This document shows positions 18,819 to 28,251 of a stretch of DNA of 64,000 bases, piece after piece; within the stretch, counting starts at the first letter, position 1; every line of letters starts with the position of its first letter. The DNA is taken from contig DATJPT010000010.1 in the NCBI GenBank assembly GCA_035506275.1, positions 1 to 64,000 of the forward strand. The letters run 5' to 3'. This DNA is from Bacteroidota bacterium (GTDB lineage Bacteria > Bacteroidota > Ignavibacteria > UBA10030 > UBA8401). The translations under genes and the position numbers were made by a program. The notes beneath the pieces were generated by a model, which searched no databases, was not told the origin of the DNA, and saw nothing but the letters and a program-made list of their open reading frames with translations.

Positions 18819-18875
18819 CCTTCAGAAGACAGAAGTCGGAATATGTTGAAATTCTCTCTGCTGTCTTCCGAATTC
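18819..18875. repeat. Dispersed hairpin repeat element, copy 2
   Basis: Arms 18821-18842 and 18851-18872 are complementary at about 17 of 22 positions, again with an 8-base loop ending TTGAA. It matches copy 1 along about 60 bases with under ten differences. It ends 13 bases beyond the stop codon of the pyrophosphatase gene, so it could also act as that gene's 3' end structure. Confidence 0.62.
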
Positions 18876-18888
18876 CGTATTCCTATCA

Positions 18889-21057
18889 TCAAATAAACAA
18901 TGGAGCCAGAACCAACGTCAAGGTCGACAACAGTTTGATCAAGACGTGAAGCGAGGGGCCCGCAGTGTCCTTGAACGGATCGCCGACCGTATCGCCGACG
19001 ACCGAGGCCTTATGCGGTTCTGATTTCTTCCCGCCCAGTGCGCCGGTCTCGATATATTTCTTAGCGTTGTCCCATGCGCCGCCGCCGTTGTTCAGGAAGA
19101 GCGCCATGAGAATGCCGGTGATGGTCCCGACCATCAGGAATCCTCCGATGACCTCGGCGCCGCTCGCGGCCGTAATCAACTGTCCGCCGGCATAGTAGAG
19201 CCATTTGAAGACCAAACCGACACCGACCGTCATGCCGACGATCAACAAGCCGGGAAGCACCATTTTCTGCAAGGCGGCTTTCGTTGCGATGTCGACGCAC
19301 TGTCCGTAATCAGGCTTCGACGTTCCGAGCATGATGCCCGGGTCTTTTTTGAACTGCTCACGAACGTTGTTGATGATCGCGTACGCCGCTTTTCCCACGG
19401 CCTTGATCGCGAGCGAGGAGAAAAGGAATACGAGCACTGCTCCGAGCATCGCGCCGACAAACACTTCCGGTTTGTCAAGATTGATCACCCCCTGGAACGA
19501 GGGCATGTAGTTCCGAACCTCGTCGATGTACGCTCCGAAAAGAAGGAACGCTGCAAGGGCCGCTGAACCCACCGCATACCCTTTTGTCAAGGCCTTTGTA
19601 GTATTGCCCACTGAGTCGAGGCGGTCTGTCTTATCGCGAACTTCCTTCGGCTGCTGACTCATCTCGACGATCCCTCCAGCATTATCCGTGATGGGGCCGA
19701 AGGTGTCCATTGCGAGAATATAAGCGGCCGTTCCGAGCATGCCCATTGTTGCCACCGCAGTCCCGAAAAGTCCTGCATGCGCCAGTCCCGAATACTCGCC
19801 GAGAAGATACGCGCTGATGATAGCGATCGCGATGACGAAGATCGGATAGCCGGTCGATTCCATGCCGACTGCAATTCCGGCGATGATGTTCGTCGCGGGA
19901 CCCGTCTGTGACGCTTCGGCGATCGAAAGTACCGGTCGATACCGGGAGTCGGTATAGTATTGGGTGATAAAAACGAAGGCGACTGATGTCAAGACGCCAA
20001 CGACGCCGCATAGAAAGAAATTAAAATAATAGTCCGCTCCAAGAAGCCATCGCGATGCGATGTAAAACCCCACCATCACAAGGCCAGCCGCAAGGTAATA
20101 GCCGCGGTTGAGCGCGTTCATCGGGTCTTCTTTTTCATTTGTCCTGACCGTCAAGATGCCGATTGCCGATGCGATAATTCCAAACGCGCGCGCGACAAGG
20201 GGGAAGAGAAGTACGCCGAGCAGGGATAATCCCTGGCTTTGGAAGACGGCTGTGTTTGCATTGTACAAGCCGGCTGCAAGGATCATGGCGCCGATGTTTT
20301 CCGCGGCTGTGGATTCGAAGAGATCGGCCCCGCGGCCGGCGCAATCGCCGACGTTGTCGCCGACGAGGTCGGCGATCACTGCCGGGTTGCGCGGATCGTC
20401 TTCCGGAATACCGGCTTCAACTTTTCCAACAAGGTCTGCGCCGACGTCCGCAGCCTTGGTGTAAATTCCGCCGCCAAGCTGTGCGAACAGCGCGACGAAG
20501 CTGGCGCCGAACCCATAGCCGACGATCAAGAGTGGAATGTGTGAAACATCATTCGTGATATCGAGGGCTTTGACAAGGCTGAAGAGCCCCGCGACACCCA
20601 GCAAGCTCATGCAGACAACGAAGAAGCCCGAGACTGCGCCGCCGCGAAGCGCGGTTTGTAACGCGCTGTTCATGTCTTTCAACGCTCCCGCCGCGGTACG
20701 GATGTTCGAACGGATCGCTACCCACATCCCCATATACCCGGCCGCCACGGAGCACGCTGCGCCGAGGATGAATGAAAGGGTCGTCCAGAGGGCAAGATTT
20801 GCGGCGCTTGCCGGATCATGGTCGTTATGCGCTCTGACAAACGCATAGAGGATATAGATAAGGGCGGCCAGCGCAACCGCGAGGTATGCGATGGTTCTGT
20901 TTTGCCGCCGTAAGAAAGCTTCAGCGCCGGTCTTGATGGCGTTGGAAATTTCTTTCATTTTGTCGTTGCCGGTATCCCGGTTCAACACGTTGCGAACGAG
21001 ATACAACGCAAACAAAAGTCCCAGAATACTTATTCCAAATATTAGGGTGAGTTCCAT
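18889..21057 (-). CDS. hppA: Membrane-bound ion-translocating pyrophosphatase
   Basis: 722 residues, polytopic (about 16 membrane helices expected). It hydrolyses cytoplasmic pyrophosphate and pumps H+ (or Na+) outward. The catalytic signatures are intact: DVGADLVGKVE, EDDPRNPAVIADLVGDNVGDCAGRGADLFE (shown only as landmarks), GGGAWDNAKKYIE and VGDTVGDPFKDTAGPSLH. In the segment GNTTKALTKGYAVG the Lys after GNTT and the Thr three residues later match the pattern of K+-independent enzymes; K+-dependent ones have Ala there. So this is predicted to be a K+-independent proton pump. ATG start at 21057 with AAAGGA upstream. The permease upstream on the same strand begins its 3' end 66 bases away. 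A hairpin repeat lies just past the stop. Confidence 0.95.
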   Translation of the reverse strand: MELTLIFGISILGLLFALYLVRNVLNRDTGNDKMKEISNAIKTGAEAFLRRQNRTIAYLAVALAALIYILYAFVRAHNDHDPASAANLALWTTLSFILGAACSVAAGYMGMWVAIRSNIRTAAGALKDMNSALQTALRGGAVSGFFVVCMSLLGVAGLFSLVKALDITNDVSHIPLLIVGYGFGASFVALFAQLGGGIYTKAADVGADLVGKVEAGIPEDDPRNPAVIADLVGDNVGDCAGRGADLFESTAAENIGAMILAAGLYNANTAVFQSQGLSLLGVLLFPLVARAFGIIASAIGILTVRTNEKEDPMNALNRGYYLAAGLVMVGFYIASRWLLGADYYFNFFLCGVVGVLTSVAFVFITQYYTDSRYRPVLSIAEASQTGPATNIIAGIAVGMESTGYPIFVIAIAIISAYLLGEYSGLAHAGLFGTAVATMGMLGTAAYILAMDTFGPITDNAGGIVEMSQQPKEVRDKTDRLDSVGNTTKALTKGYAVGSAALAAFLLFGAYIDEVRNYMPSFQGVINLDKPEVFVGAMLGAVLVFLFSSLAIKAVGKAAYAIINNVREQFKKDPGIMLGTSKPDYGQCVDIATKAALQKMVLPGLLIVGMTVGVGLVFKWLYYAGGQLITAASGAEVIGGFLMVGTITGILMALFLNNGGGAWDNAKKYIETGALGGKKSEPHKASVVGDTVGDPFKDTAGPSLHVLIKLLSTLTLVLAPLFI

Positions 21058-21123
21058 ACTTCTGAAAAGATCCTTTCTCTAATTGCGAAGTTAAAGATTT
21101 GAGTTCTCGTTGATAGTGTGTTT

Positions 21124-22644
21124 TTATGGTGATGAAGCTACACTCTGTTTAGACGAATGCCACAAAAAATATACCGGGATACCAAGCATCACAATGATCA
21201 ACCCCGGCCAGGTAAAATTCGGCCTGACGAAGAGCAAATCGACGCAAATCAGGCTTGCTACGACCACATAGACCAGAGGTACCCCCGGATAACCGACCGC
21301 CTTATACGGCCGTTCGGCATCGGGCATCCTTTTCCTAAGAATGAATATTCCCGAAATTGTGAGGACATAAAATATCAGAACTGCGAAAACGACATAATCG
21401 AGCATGTCGCTGTAGGTCCCCGACAGGCAGAGAATGCTTGCCCAAACTCCCTGAGTCACGAGTCCCTTGGACGGAACGCCGTGCACATTCAACTCTCCGG
21501 CGTCCTTAAATAAGAGCCTGTCCTTTGCCATAGCGTAATAAACGCGCGCACCGGCAAGAATCAAACCATTGTTGCATCCGAACGTCGACACCATAATGAA
21601 CGCCGCCATGACGAATGCGCCGCTCGTCCCGAAGACGACCTGAGCTGCGGCTGTCCCGACTCTGTCCGACGCCGCGAACTGAATTCCCCGCTCGAGAACC
21701 GTTGCGCCGTCCGGCGAACCGGTCAACGGGAGCACCGACAGGTAAACGACGTTCGCCAGAATGTAAAGGAGGCAGACAATTCCCGTTCCAATTGCAAGAC
21801 TGAGAGGAACATTCCTTTTCGGGTTGATCACTTCTCCGGCGGTGAAGGTGATGTTGTTCCATGCATCGGCGGAAAAGAGGGAACCGACCATCGCCGCCCC
21901 CAGCGTGCTGCAGAGCGCGATACCGAAAAGCGGCCGGACGGAAACCTGCCCGTTCTGAACGGCCGTGATCGATGCAGTCCAAAAATTCGAGAGGTTTGCG
22001 CTGATCGCTGCCGAGTTTCTTCCGACAACAAACCCCACGACGATCAATCCGAGGAGAGCGGCCGACTTGGTAAAGGTGAAAATATTCTGGACAATTTTCC
22101 CCCCCTGAATTCCTCTCGTGTTCACCCAGGTCAGCAAACAGATGGAAACGATCGCAAGCAGATTTTGCGTGTGCAAGCCGACGTTATACGGTCCCATCAT
22201 ACCGAACGGCATTTCGTACGGGCCGAACGTACCGACCTTCACGATCCAGCTTGAAGCGGAAATCTGCGGGAAGAAGACGCCGGTGAATTTTGCGAACGCG
22301 ATCGAAACTGCCGCGATGGTGCCGCTTTGTATGACAAGGAACAATGTCCAACCGTACAGGAATCCGGTAAGGGGACCGTATGATTCCCGGAGGTAGACAT
22401 ACTGGCCGCCGGCGCTCGGCATCATCGCCGCAAGTTCGCCGTAACTCAACGCGGCGATCAGGGTGATGAGACCGGTAAGAACCCATGCAGCAAGAAGCAG
22501 CCCCGGGGAACCGATCGTCCGTGCGATGTCGGCGGAGACGATGAAAATTCCGGAACCGATCATCGACCCGACGACGATCGCCGTTGAATCGAGAAGGTTC
22601 AACGCCCGTGTGAACTCATGCTGTCCGGTTGCCTTCATCTCCAC
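21124..22644 (-). CDS. APC-family amino acid permease
   Basis: 506 residues from a GTG at 22644; an ATG two codons on (22638) is equally likely. About 12 hydrophobic helices. Helix 1 carries the APC signature GSMIGSGIFIVSADIAR, and helix 2 the conserved YGELAAMMPSAGGQYVYLRE. Later helices include LFSADAWNNITFTAGEVINPKRNVPLS, read here only as landmarks. Such LeuT-fold transporters move amino acids, by antiport or proton symport; the specific amino acid cannot be read from the sequence. It lies 66 bases upstream of hppA on the same strand, so co-transcription with the pyrophosphatase is possible. It is divergent from the radical SAM gene across a gap of about 280 bases. Confidence 0.88.
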   Translation of the reverse strand: MEMKATGQHEFTRALNLLDSTAIVVGSMIGSGIFIVSADIARTIGSPGLLLAAWVLTGLITLIAALSYGELAAMMPSAGGQYVYLRESYGPLTGFLYGWTLFLVIQSGTIAAVSIAFAKFTGVFFPQISASSWIVKVGTFGPYEMPFGMMGPYNVGLHTQNLLAIVSICLLTWVNTRGIQGGKIVQNIFTFTKSAALLGLIVVGFVVGRNSAAISANLSNFWTASITAVQNGQVSVRPLFGIALCSTLGAAMVGSLFSADAWNNITFTAGEVINPKRNVPLSLAIGTGIVCLLYILANVVYLSVLPLTGSPDGATVLERGIQFAASDRVGTAAAQVVFGTSGAFVMAAFIMVSTFGCNNGLILAGARVYYAMAKDRLLFKDAGELNVHGVPSKGLVTQGVWASILCLSGTYSDMLDYVVFAVLIFYVLTISGIFILRKRMPDAERPYKAVGYPGVPLVYVVVASLICVDLLFVRPNFTWPGLIIVMLGIPVYFLWHSSKQSVASSP

Positions 22645-22927
22645 GCTGTTCTACACTGACGATGCGTTCAAGAAAAAGCTTTCCATCATTGGGAGTTGAC
22701 TGTCAAATGCCGCTTCGGAATTATGCAACGAAAAACGCTCAATTGCGGAAAGTATGATCAGCGAGAAGCCCGTCCGACCTTCCCTTTCAGATCAAGAAAC
22801 CAGCTTCCGGACGCAAAATAAAGTGAACAAACATAAGCTATTTTTCCCTTTTTTGCAATCAGATTTTTGGCAGCAAAGGCGCTTGAATACCGCGCAGGAC
22901 CCTCGTATATTTGCACCAAGGCAGCGT

Positions 22928-23983
22928 ATGGAAGAGGTAAAAGTCCTCAAAGATATTCTTGGCGAGCACACGAAGGAGGGGGAGCTCTACACCCCCATGC
23001 CCGGCGATTGGGTGCGCTGTTTTGCCTGCGGCCATCGATGCAAGATCCCGCCGAACAAAGACGGCATCTGCCGTGTCCGGTTTAATCGCGGCGGCAAGCT
23101 TTTCGTACCGACGGGATACGTCGGGGGACTTCAACTTGACCCCATCGAAAAGAAACCATTTTTCCACGCATTCCCCGGTGCAAAGGCGCTCAGCTTCGGC
23201 ATGCTCGGATGTGACTATCATTGTGCATATTGTCAGAACTGGATCACGTCGCAGGCGCTGCGTGACCCTCTCGCCGAATCATATCCCGAAGAGATCACTC
23301 CTCAGGAATTCGTGAACATTGCGTTGACGCGAGGAGCCAAGGTCGTCACCAGCACGTACAACGAACCGCTCATAACAAGCGAGTGGGCGAAAGAGATTTT
23401 TTCGCTTGCGAAGAATTCCGGTTTGATCACGTCGTATGTATCAAACGGGAACGGTACACGCGAAGTGATCGACTACATCCACCCGCACACCGACCTTTAT
23501 AAAATTGACTTGAAGGGCTTCCGCCAAAAATCCTATGGTCAGCTGGGCGGAATCCTTCAGAACGTGCTCGACACCATTAAAATGATCCATGAACGAAAGA
23601 TCTGGCTTGAAGTTGTGACGCTGATCGTCCCCGGCTTTAACAGCTCGGATGAAGAATTGAAGGATATCGCAGACTTTCTCTTTTCTGTATCGCCCGACAT
23701 TCCATGGCATGTCACCGCTTTTCACCAGGACTATAGAATGACCGACCATGCCAACACGGATGCGGAACTGCTTCTTCGGGCCAGACAGATCGGTTACAAT
23801 GCCGGGCTTCATTACGTCTATGCGGGAAATAGACCGGGGGAAGTGGGGGATTCGGAAAACACATTTTGCCCTTCTTGCCATGCGACGTTGGTGGAACGCC
23901 GGGGCTTTCACGTCAGATCGAATAAGATCATAGGCGGGAAATGCTTTCGATGCGGGACAAGGATCGCCGGGCGCTGGGAGTAA
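22928..23983 (+). CDS. amrS: AmmeMemoRadiSam-system radical SAM protein
   Basis: 351 residues from the ATG at 22928; a longer frame from 22754 adds 58 residues of unlikely sequence. The radical SAM cluster motif CxxxCxxC is in LGCDYHCAYCQNW. N-terminal cysteines (FACGHRC, GICRV) and a C-terminal pair (CPSCH; CFRCGTRIAG) look like zinc or extra cluster ligands. Homologues are named for co-occurrence with AMMECR1 and MEMO proteins and are often misannotated as pyruvate formate-lyase activating enzymes. Their substrate is not established. The partner genes are not in this window, so they are either elsewhere or fused and distant. No Shine-Dalgarno of note. The following SRPBCC gene begins about 100 bases later. 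Confidence 0.88.
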   Translation: MEEVKVLKDILGEHTKEGELYTPMPGDWVRCFACGHRCKIPPNKDGICRVRFNRGGKLFVPTGYVGGLQLDPIEKKPFFHAFPGAKALSFGMLGCDYHCAYCQNWITSQALRDPLAESYPEEITPQEFVNIALTRGAKVVTSTYNEPLITSEWAKEIFSLAKNSGLITSYVSNGNGTREVIDYIHPHTDLYKIDLKGFRQKSYGQLGGILQNVLDTIKMIHERKIWLEVVTLIVPGFNSSDEELKDIADFLFSVSPDIPWHVTAFHQDYRMTDHANTDAELLLRARQIGYNAGLHYVYAGNRPGEVGDSENTFCPSCHATLVERRGFHVRSNKIIGGKCFRCGTRIAGRWE

Positions 23984-24081
23984 CTATCAACGAGTGACAA
24001 TTCCGAACTCGAGCGCTGTTACACTTTCACCTCGCTGTGCTGCGGAAGAGCCATGGAATTACTGCCGAAGGAGAATTCTCG

Positions 24082-24522
24082 ATGAAAAGCACCAAAGCAA
24101 AAAAAACTCCGTCAAAGACCAAGGTGATACGCCAGAAGGCAGCCATTCCTGCTTCACCCGAGGAGGTGTTTGACGCATACATGGATTCGCGGGTGCATGC
24201 CGAGTTCACCGGAGGAGGAAAAGCAACCGTCAGCCGGAAAGTCGGAGGAACAATGACCGCATGGGATGGATACATCAGCGGAAAAAATCTCGAGCTCGTC
24301 CGCGGAAAGCGGATACTGCAGGAATGGATCACGACCGATTGGCTTAAGGATGATCCGGTATCGATCCTTGACCTGCGGCTTTCCAAAAAAGGGAATGGCA
24401 CCGAATTGACAATGATCCATTCCGAAGTCCCTGCACGATTGGCATCTTCCCTTGCCAAGGGATGGAAGGATTACTACTGGAAGCTTCTGAAGAGATATTT
24501 TCAGGAGAGGAATAAGAAATAA
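24082..24522 (+). CDS. SRPBCC / AHSA1-like START-fold protein
   Basis: 146 residues from the ATG at 24082, which has GAAGGAG at good spacing; an upstream frame start at 24037 lacks this. The pattern KAAIPASPEEVFDAYMDSRVH begins the START/Bet v1-like fold, and TMTAWDGYISGKNLELV with ILQEWITTDW is typical of the Aha1-C/AHSA1 family. The sequence ends with the long C-terminal helix (GWKDYYWKLLKRYFQ). These small cytosolic proteins have a hydrophobic cavity. Functions vary and are mostly unknown; similarity to the eukaryotic Hsp90 co-chaperone domain does not imply that role. A strong terminator follows the stop, so it is probably monocistronic or the end of a unit with amrS. Confidence 0.82.
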   Translation: MKSTKAKKTPSKTKVIRQKAAIPASPEEVFDAYMDSRVHAEFTGGGKATVSRKVGGTMTAWDGYISGKNLELVRGKRILQEWITTDWLKDDPVSILDLRLSKKGNGTELTMIHSEVPARLASSLAKGWKDYYWKLLKRYFQERNKK

Positions 24523-24545
24523 CATTGTGGCATCAATGCTTTTTG

Positions 24546-24576
24546 AAGGCAATCTAATGTATGGATTGCCTTTTTT
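24546..24576 (+). terminator. Rho-independent terminator after the SRPBCC gene
   Basis: Perfect 9-bp stem AAGGCAATC (24546-24554) / GATTGCCTT (24564-24572) with a 9-base loop, running into TTTTTATTT. Confidence 0.88.
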
Positions 24577-24694
24577 ATTTCCGGGGAATCAAGCTTGCAT
24601 ACTTCACACTTAGAAGTGATCTCAAATATTTGTCACTTCATCTTCTCCAGCAGGTCTGCGACCCGCAGGGTCGTTGACGATGAGCTCACTCTTT

Positions 24695-24820
24695 TCGCTT
24701 ACTCCCCGAAGAGGTCTTTTGGGAGCAAGCGAGAGGAGCGGACGCGTCAAACGGACAACCTCAACGCACTTGTGCGATCGCTTTTACGTGATTGACTTTC
24801 TATGAATGAGTTGCTAGTTT
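24695..24820 (+). promoter_or_regulatory. Long hairpin and candidate promoter before pdxH
   Basis: TCGCTTACTCCC (24695-24706) and GGGAGCAAGCGA (24721-24732) form a 12-bp stem with one mismatch and a 14-base loop. Downstream, TTGACT (24792-24797) and TAGTTT (24815-24820) are 17 bases apart and would start transcription about at the pdxH ATG (24828), giving an almost leaderless message. If so, the hairpin lies outside the transcript. The rest of the 24577-24827 gap shows no gene. Confidence 0.35.
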
Positions 24821-24827
24821 ATGAACG

Positions 24828-25490
24828 ATGAAAAAGAATATTCATATCATTTCCCCGATCTCCCATCTTCGAAAAGAGTATACTCTTGCCGGGTTGAACG
24901 AAGGGGATGTTGATCCTGATCCCTTTAAGCAATTCAAAAAATGGTTTGATGAAGCGCTCAACGCACAGCTCCCGGAGCCGACTGCGATGACCCTGGCGAC
25001 TGCTACAAAAGAGGGAAGACCATCGGCAAGAATTGTACTCTTGAAGAAATTTGATAAGAATGGATTTGTTTTTTTTTCCAACTATGAAAGCAGAAAAGGG
25101 AAAGAGTTGTCAATGAATCCCTTTGCAGCGCTGGTCTTTCACTGGGTTGGACTTGAACGTCAAGTGCGCATCACCGGCGCGGTGGCGAAAGTAACAAAGA
25201 GGGAATCGGAAGCGTATTTTAATACGCGTCCAGAAGGGAGCCAAATCGCGGCGCTGGCTTCTGCGCAGAGCAGGGTGATTCAAGACCGGAAGATCCTGGA
25301 GAAGCGAGTCGAGGAACTGACTCGACAATATCGGGCAAAGCTAACCCCGCTTCCGCCTTATTGGGGAGGCTACCGGGTCGCTCCGACTGAAATCGAATTT
25401 TGGCAAGGCAGGCCAAGCCGATTGCACGATCGGCTGAGATACCTAAAGAAGAAGAATGGGGAGTGGAAGATTGAAAGGCTCCAACCGTAA
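24828..25490 (+). CDS. pdxH: Pyridoxamine 5'-phosphate oxidase
   Basis: 220 residues, the usual length. FMN-dependent cytosolic enzyme that oxidises pyridoxamine or pyridoxine 5'-phosphate to pyridoxal 5'-phosphate, the last step of vitamin B6 synthesis and salvage. The family landmarks are all present: LRKEYTLAGLNEGDVDPDPFKQF at the N terminus, RPSARIVLLKKFDKNGFVFFSNY, RKGKELSMNPFAALVFHW (FMN contacts), and the C-terminal WGGYRVAPTEIEFWQGRPSRLHDR followed by GEWKIERLQP. There is no strong ribosome binding site; see the possible leaderless promoter upstream. The next gene starts 62 bases later on the same strand. Confidence 0.96.
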   Translation: MKKNIHIISPISHLRKEYTLAGLNEGDVDPDPFKQFKKWFDEALNAQLPEPTAMTLATATKEGRPSARIVLLKKFDKNGFVFFSNYESRKGKELSMNPFAALVFHWVGLERQVRITGAVAKVTKRESEAYFNTRPEGSQIAALASAQSRVIQDRKILEKRVEELTRQYRAKLTPLPPYWGGYRVAPTEIEFWQGRPSRLHDRLRYLKKKNGEWKIERLQP

Positions 25491-25552
25491 AGGACGGAAT
25501 CCAGGAGTCAGAAGACAAATGAAATCAGCCTCATGCAATCCAAAGGCGAAGC

Positions 25553-26674
25553 TTGGCATCCACAGATTTTGAAATAGCTGTTATCGGAGCTGGTGTTGTT
25601 GGATTAGCGATCGCGTCCCGGCTTTCGAAGCTGCATCCGAATATCGTCCTGCTTGAAAGGAACGAGAAGTACGGAATGGAAACTTCTTCCCGGAACAGCG
25701 AGGTGATCCATGCCGGCATCTATTATGTGCCAGGGAGCCTGAAAGCGACCCTTTGCGTCGAAGGCCGGGAGGAGCTGTATGCTATTTGCAAGAAGAATGG
25801 GATTCCATACGCTCGAATCACTAAGATCATAAGCGCCGGAGCCCCCGAAGAGTTGTCTAAGCTGGAGGGAATCAGGAGCAACGCGGCGAAGAACGGGGTG
25901 GAGCTTCAGGAACTTGATGCCCGGCAAACGAAACATTTAGAGCCGAACATAACAACGTTCGGCTCTCTCTTTTCGCCTCATACAGGGATCATCAGCGCTC
26001 ACGGCTTAATGGATTACTACTATCGTGACGCCCGGCAGAATGGCGCAACTGTCCAGCATCGCTGTGAAGTCATCGGGATCGAGCGGACATCGTCCGGCTA
26101 TTCCATTACGATAAACGAATCGGGCGCGGCAAATAAATTCACCGCAGAAAAAGTTGTCAACGCTGCGGGATTGTTCTCCGACCGTGTGGCGGCGTCAGCC
26201 GGGATCGACATCGATGCAGAGGGATACCGTCTTCGCTTCTGCAAAGGTTCGTACTTCAGCATAGCTCCGTCAAAATCAAAATTAATTTCGAGGCTCGTTT
26301 ATCCAGTCCCAACGAAGGACAGCCTTGGCGTTCACGCGCTGCTCGACCTTGGCGGCAGACTTCGCTTCGGTCCGGACGTCGAATACCTTGATCGCAACGA
26401 GCTTGAATATTCGGTCTCCGATACGAAGAAAAATATATTCCTGCAAGCTATCCGGAAGATTCTCCCCGCAGTGACGATCGACGATATCGCCCCCGACATG
26501 TGCGGCATTCGGCCAAAACTACGGTCCGCCGAAGGGCTTGCCCAAGATTATATTATCGCCCATGAAAAAGAGAGAGGGCTCGAGGGCTTTGTCAATCTAA
26601 TCGGGATAGAATCTCCGGGATTGACAGCTTCCCCTGCGATCGCCCGCTTTGTTGAAAAACTCCTTTATTCATGA
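25553..26674 (+). CDS. FAD-dependent oxidoreductase of the L-2-hydroxyglutarate oxidase (DAO) type
   Basis: 373 residues. The start is TTG at 25553; no in-frame ATG lies nearby and a weak AGGCG precedes it. Near the N terminus is the FAD-binding GxGxxG in IAVIGAGVVGLAIASRLSK, followed by SSRNSEVIHAGIYYVPGSLKATLCVEG, a stretch typical of LhgO-like proteins (cited as landmark). The C-terminal part has DMCGIRPKLR and NLIGIESPGLTASPAIA, as in glycine/D-amino-acid oxidase-fold enzymes. LhgO oxidises L-2-hydroxyglutarate to 2-oxoglutarate and passes electrons to quinones; related enzymes take other 2-hydroxyacids. Between pdxH and tgt, with no functional link evident. Confidence 0.8.
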   Translation: MASTDFEIAVIGAGVVGLAIASRLSKLHPNIVLLERNEKYGMETSSRNSEVIHAGIYYVPGSLKATLCVEGREELYAICKKNGIPYARITKIISAGAPEELSKLEGIRSNAAKNGVELQELDARQTKHLEPNITTFGSLFSPHTGIISAHGLMDYYYRDARQNGATVQHRCEVIGIERTSSGYSITINESGAANKFTAEKVVNAAGLFSDRVAASAGIDIDAEGYRLRFCKGSYFSIAPSKSKLISRLVYPVPTKDSLGVHALLDLGGRLRFGPDVEYLDRNELEYSVSDTKKNIFLQAIRKILPAVTIDDIAPDMCGIRPKLRSAEGLAQDYIIAHEKERGLEGFVNLIGIESPGLTASPAIARFVEKLLYS

Positions 26675-26702
26675 TAGAAAGCTTGAGGTTTCTCCGCGTT
26701 GA

Positions 26703-27866
<1,164 letters not shown>

Positions 27867-27908
27867 TTCCACTACATATCTTTTATTTATCGCACGGAGA
27901 ATTTTCGT

Positions 27909-28238
27909 ATGAAGTCATTATTGATCGCAATGGCGCCGCAAGGAGGACAGGGAGGAGACTTTACGACCACCATCCTGATGTTTGCCGTTATCATCGCCAT
28001 ATTCTATTTCATGATCATGCGTCCCCAGCAAAAGAGGCAGAAAGAACGCCAGAAGCTCCTCGATTCTATGAAGAAAGGGGATAAGGTAGTGACCGCGGGA
28101 GGCATTCATGGAACGATCGTCGGCATCGAAGATAAAACACTGTTGCTGCAAATTGCAGACAATGTGAAAGTCAAGGTCGAGCGCGGTTCGATCTCTGTTG
28201 TCAACAAGGTCGGAGAGGTCGAGGCCCCGACCACGTAA
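27909..28238 (+). CDS. yajC: Preprotein translocase accessory subunit YajC
   Basis: 109 residues. An N-terminal membrane helix ([18 protein letters not shown]) is followed by the hallmark [36 protein letters not shown] (landmark) and a small beta-domain. The subunit associates with SecDF in the inner membrane and aids Sec-dependent export; it is not essential in known cases. ATG with CGGAG upstream. It lies between tgt and ribBA, the latter starting 13 bases after the stop, so the three are probably one transcript. Confidence 0.95.
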   Translation: MKSLLIAMAPQGGQGGDFTTTILMFAVIIAIFYFMIMRPQQKRQKERQKLLDSMKKGDKVVTAGGIHGTIVGIEDKTLLLQIADNVKVKVERGSISVVNKVGEVEAPTT

Positions 28239-28251
28239 TTGGAAAATAGCC

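Noticed and set aside
22928-23983. Pyruvate formate-lyase activating enzyme
   Set aside because: The extra N- and C-terminal cysteine pairs and overall layout match AmmeMemoRadiSam proteins; no formate-lyase gene is nearby.
28239-28251. FMN riboswitch before ribBA
   Set aside because: Only 13 bases separate yajC and ribBA, and no conserved RFN-element segments are seen upstream.
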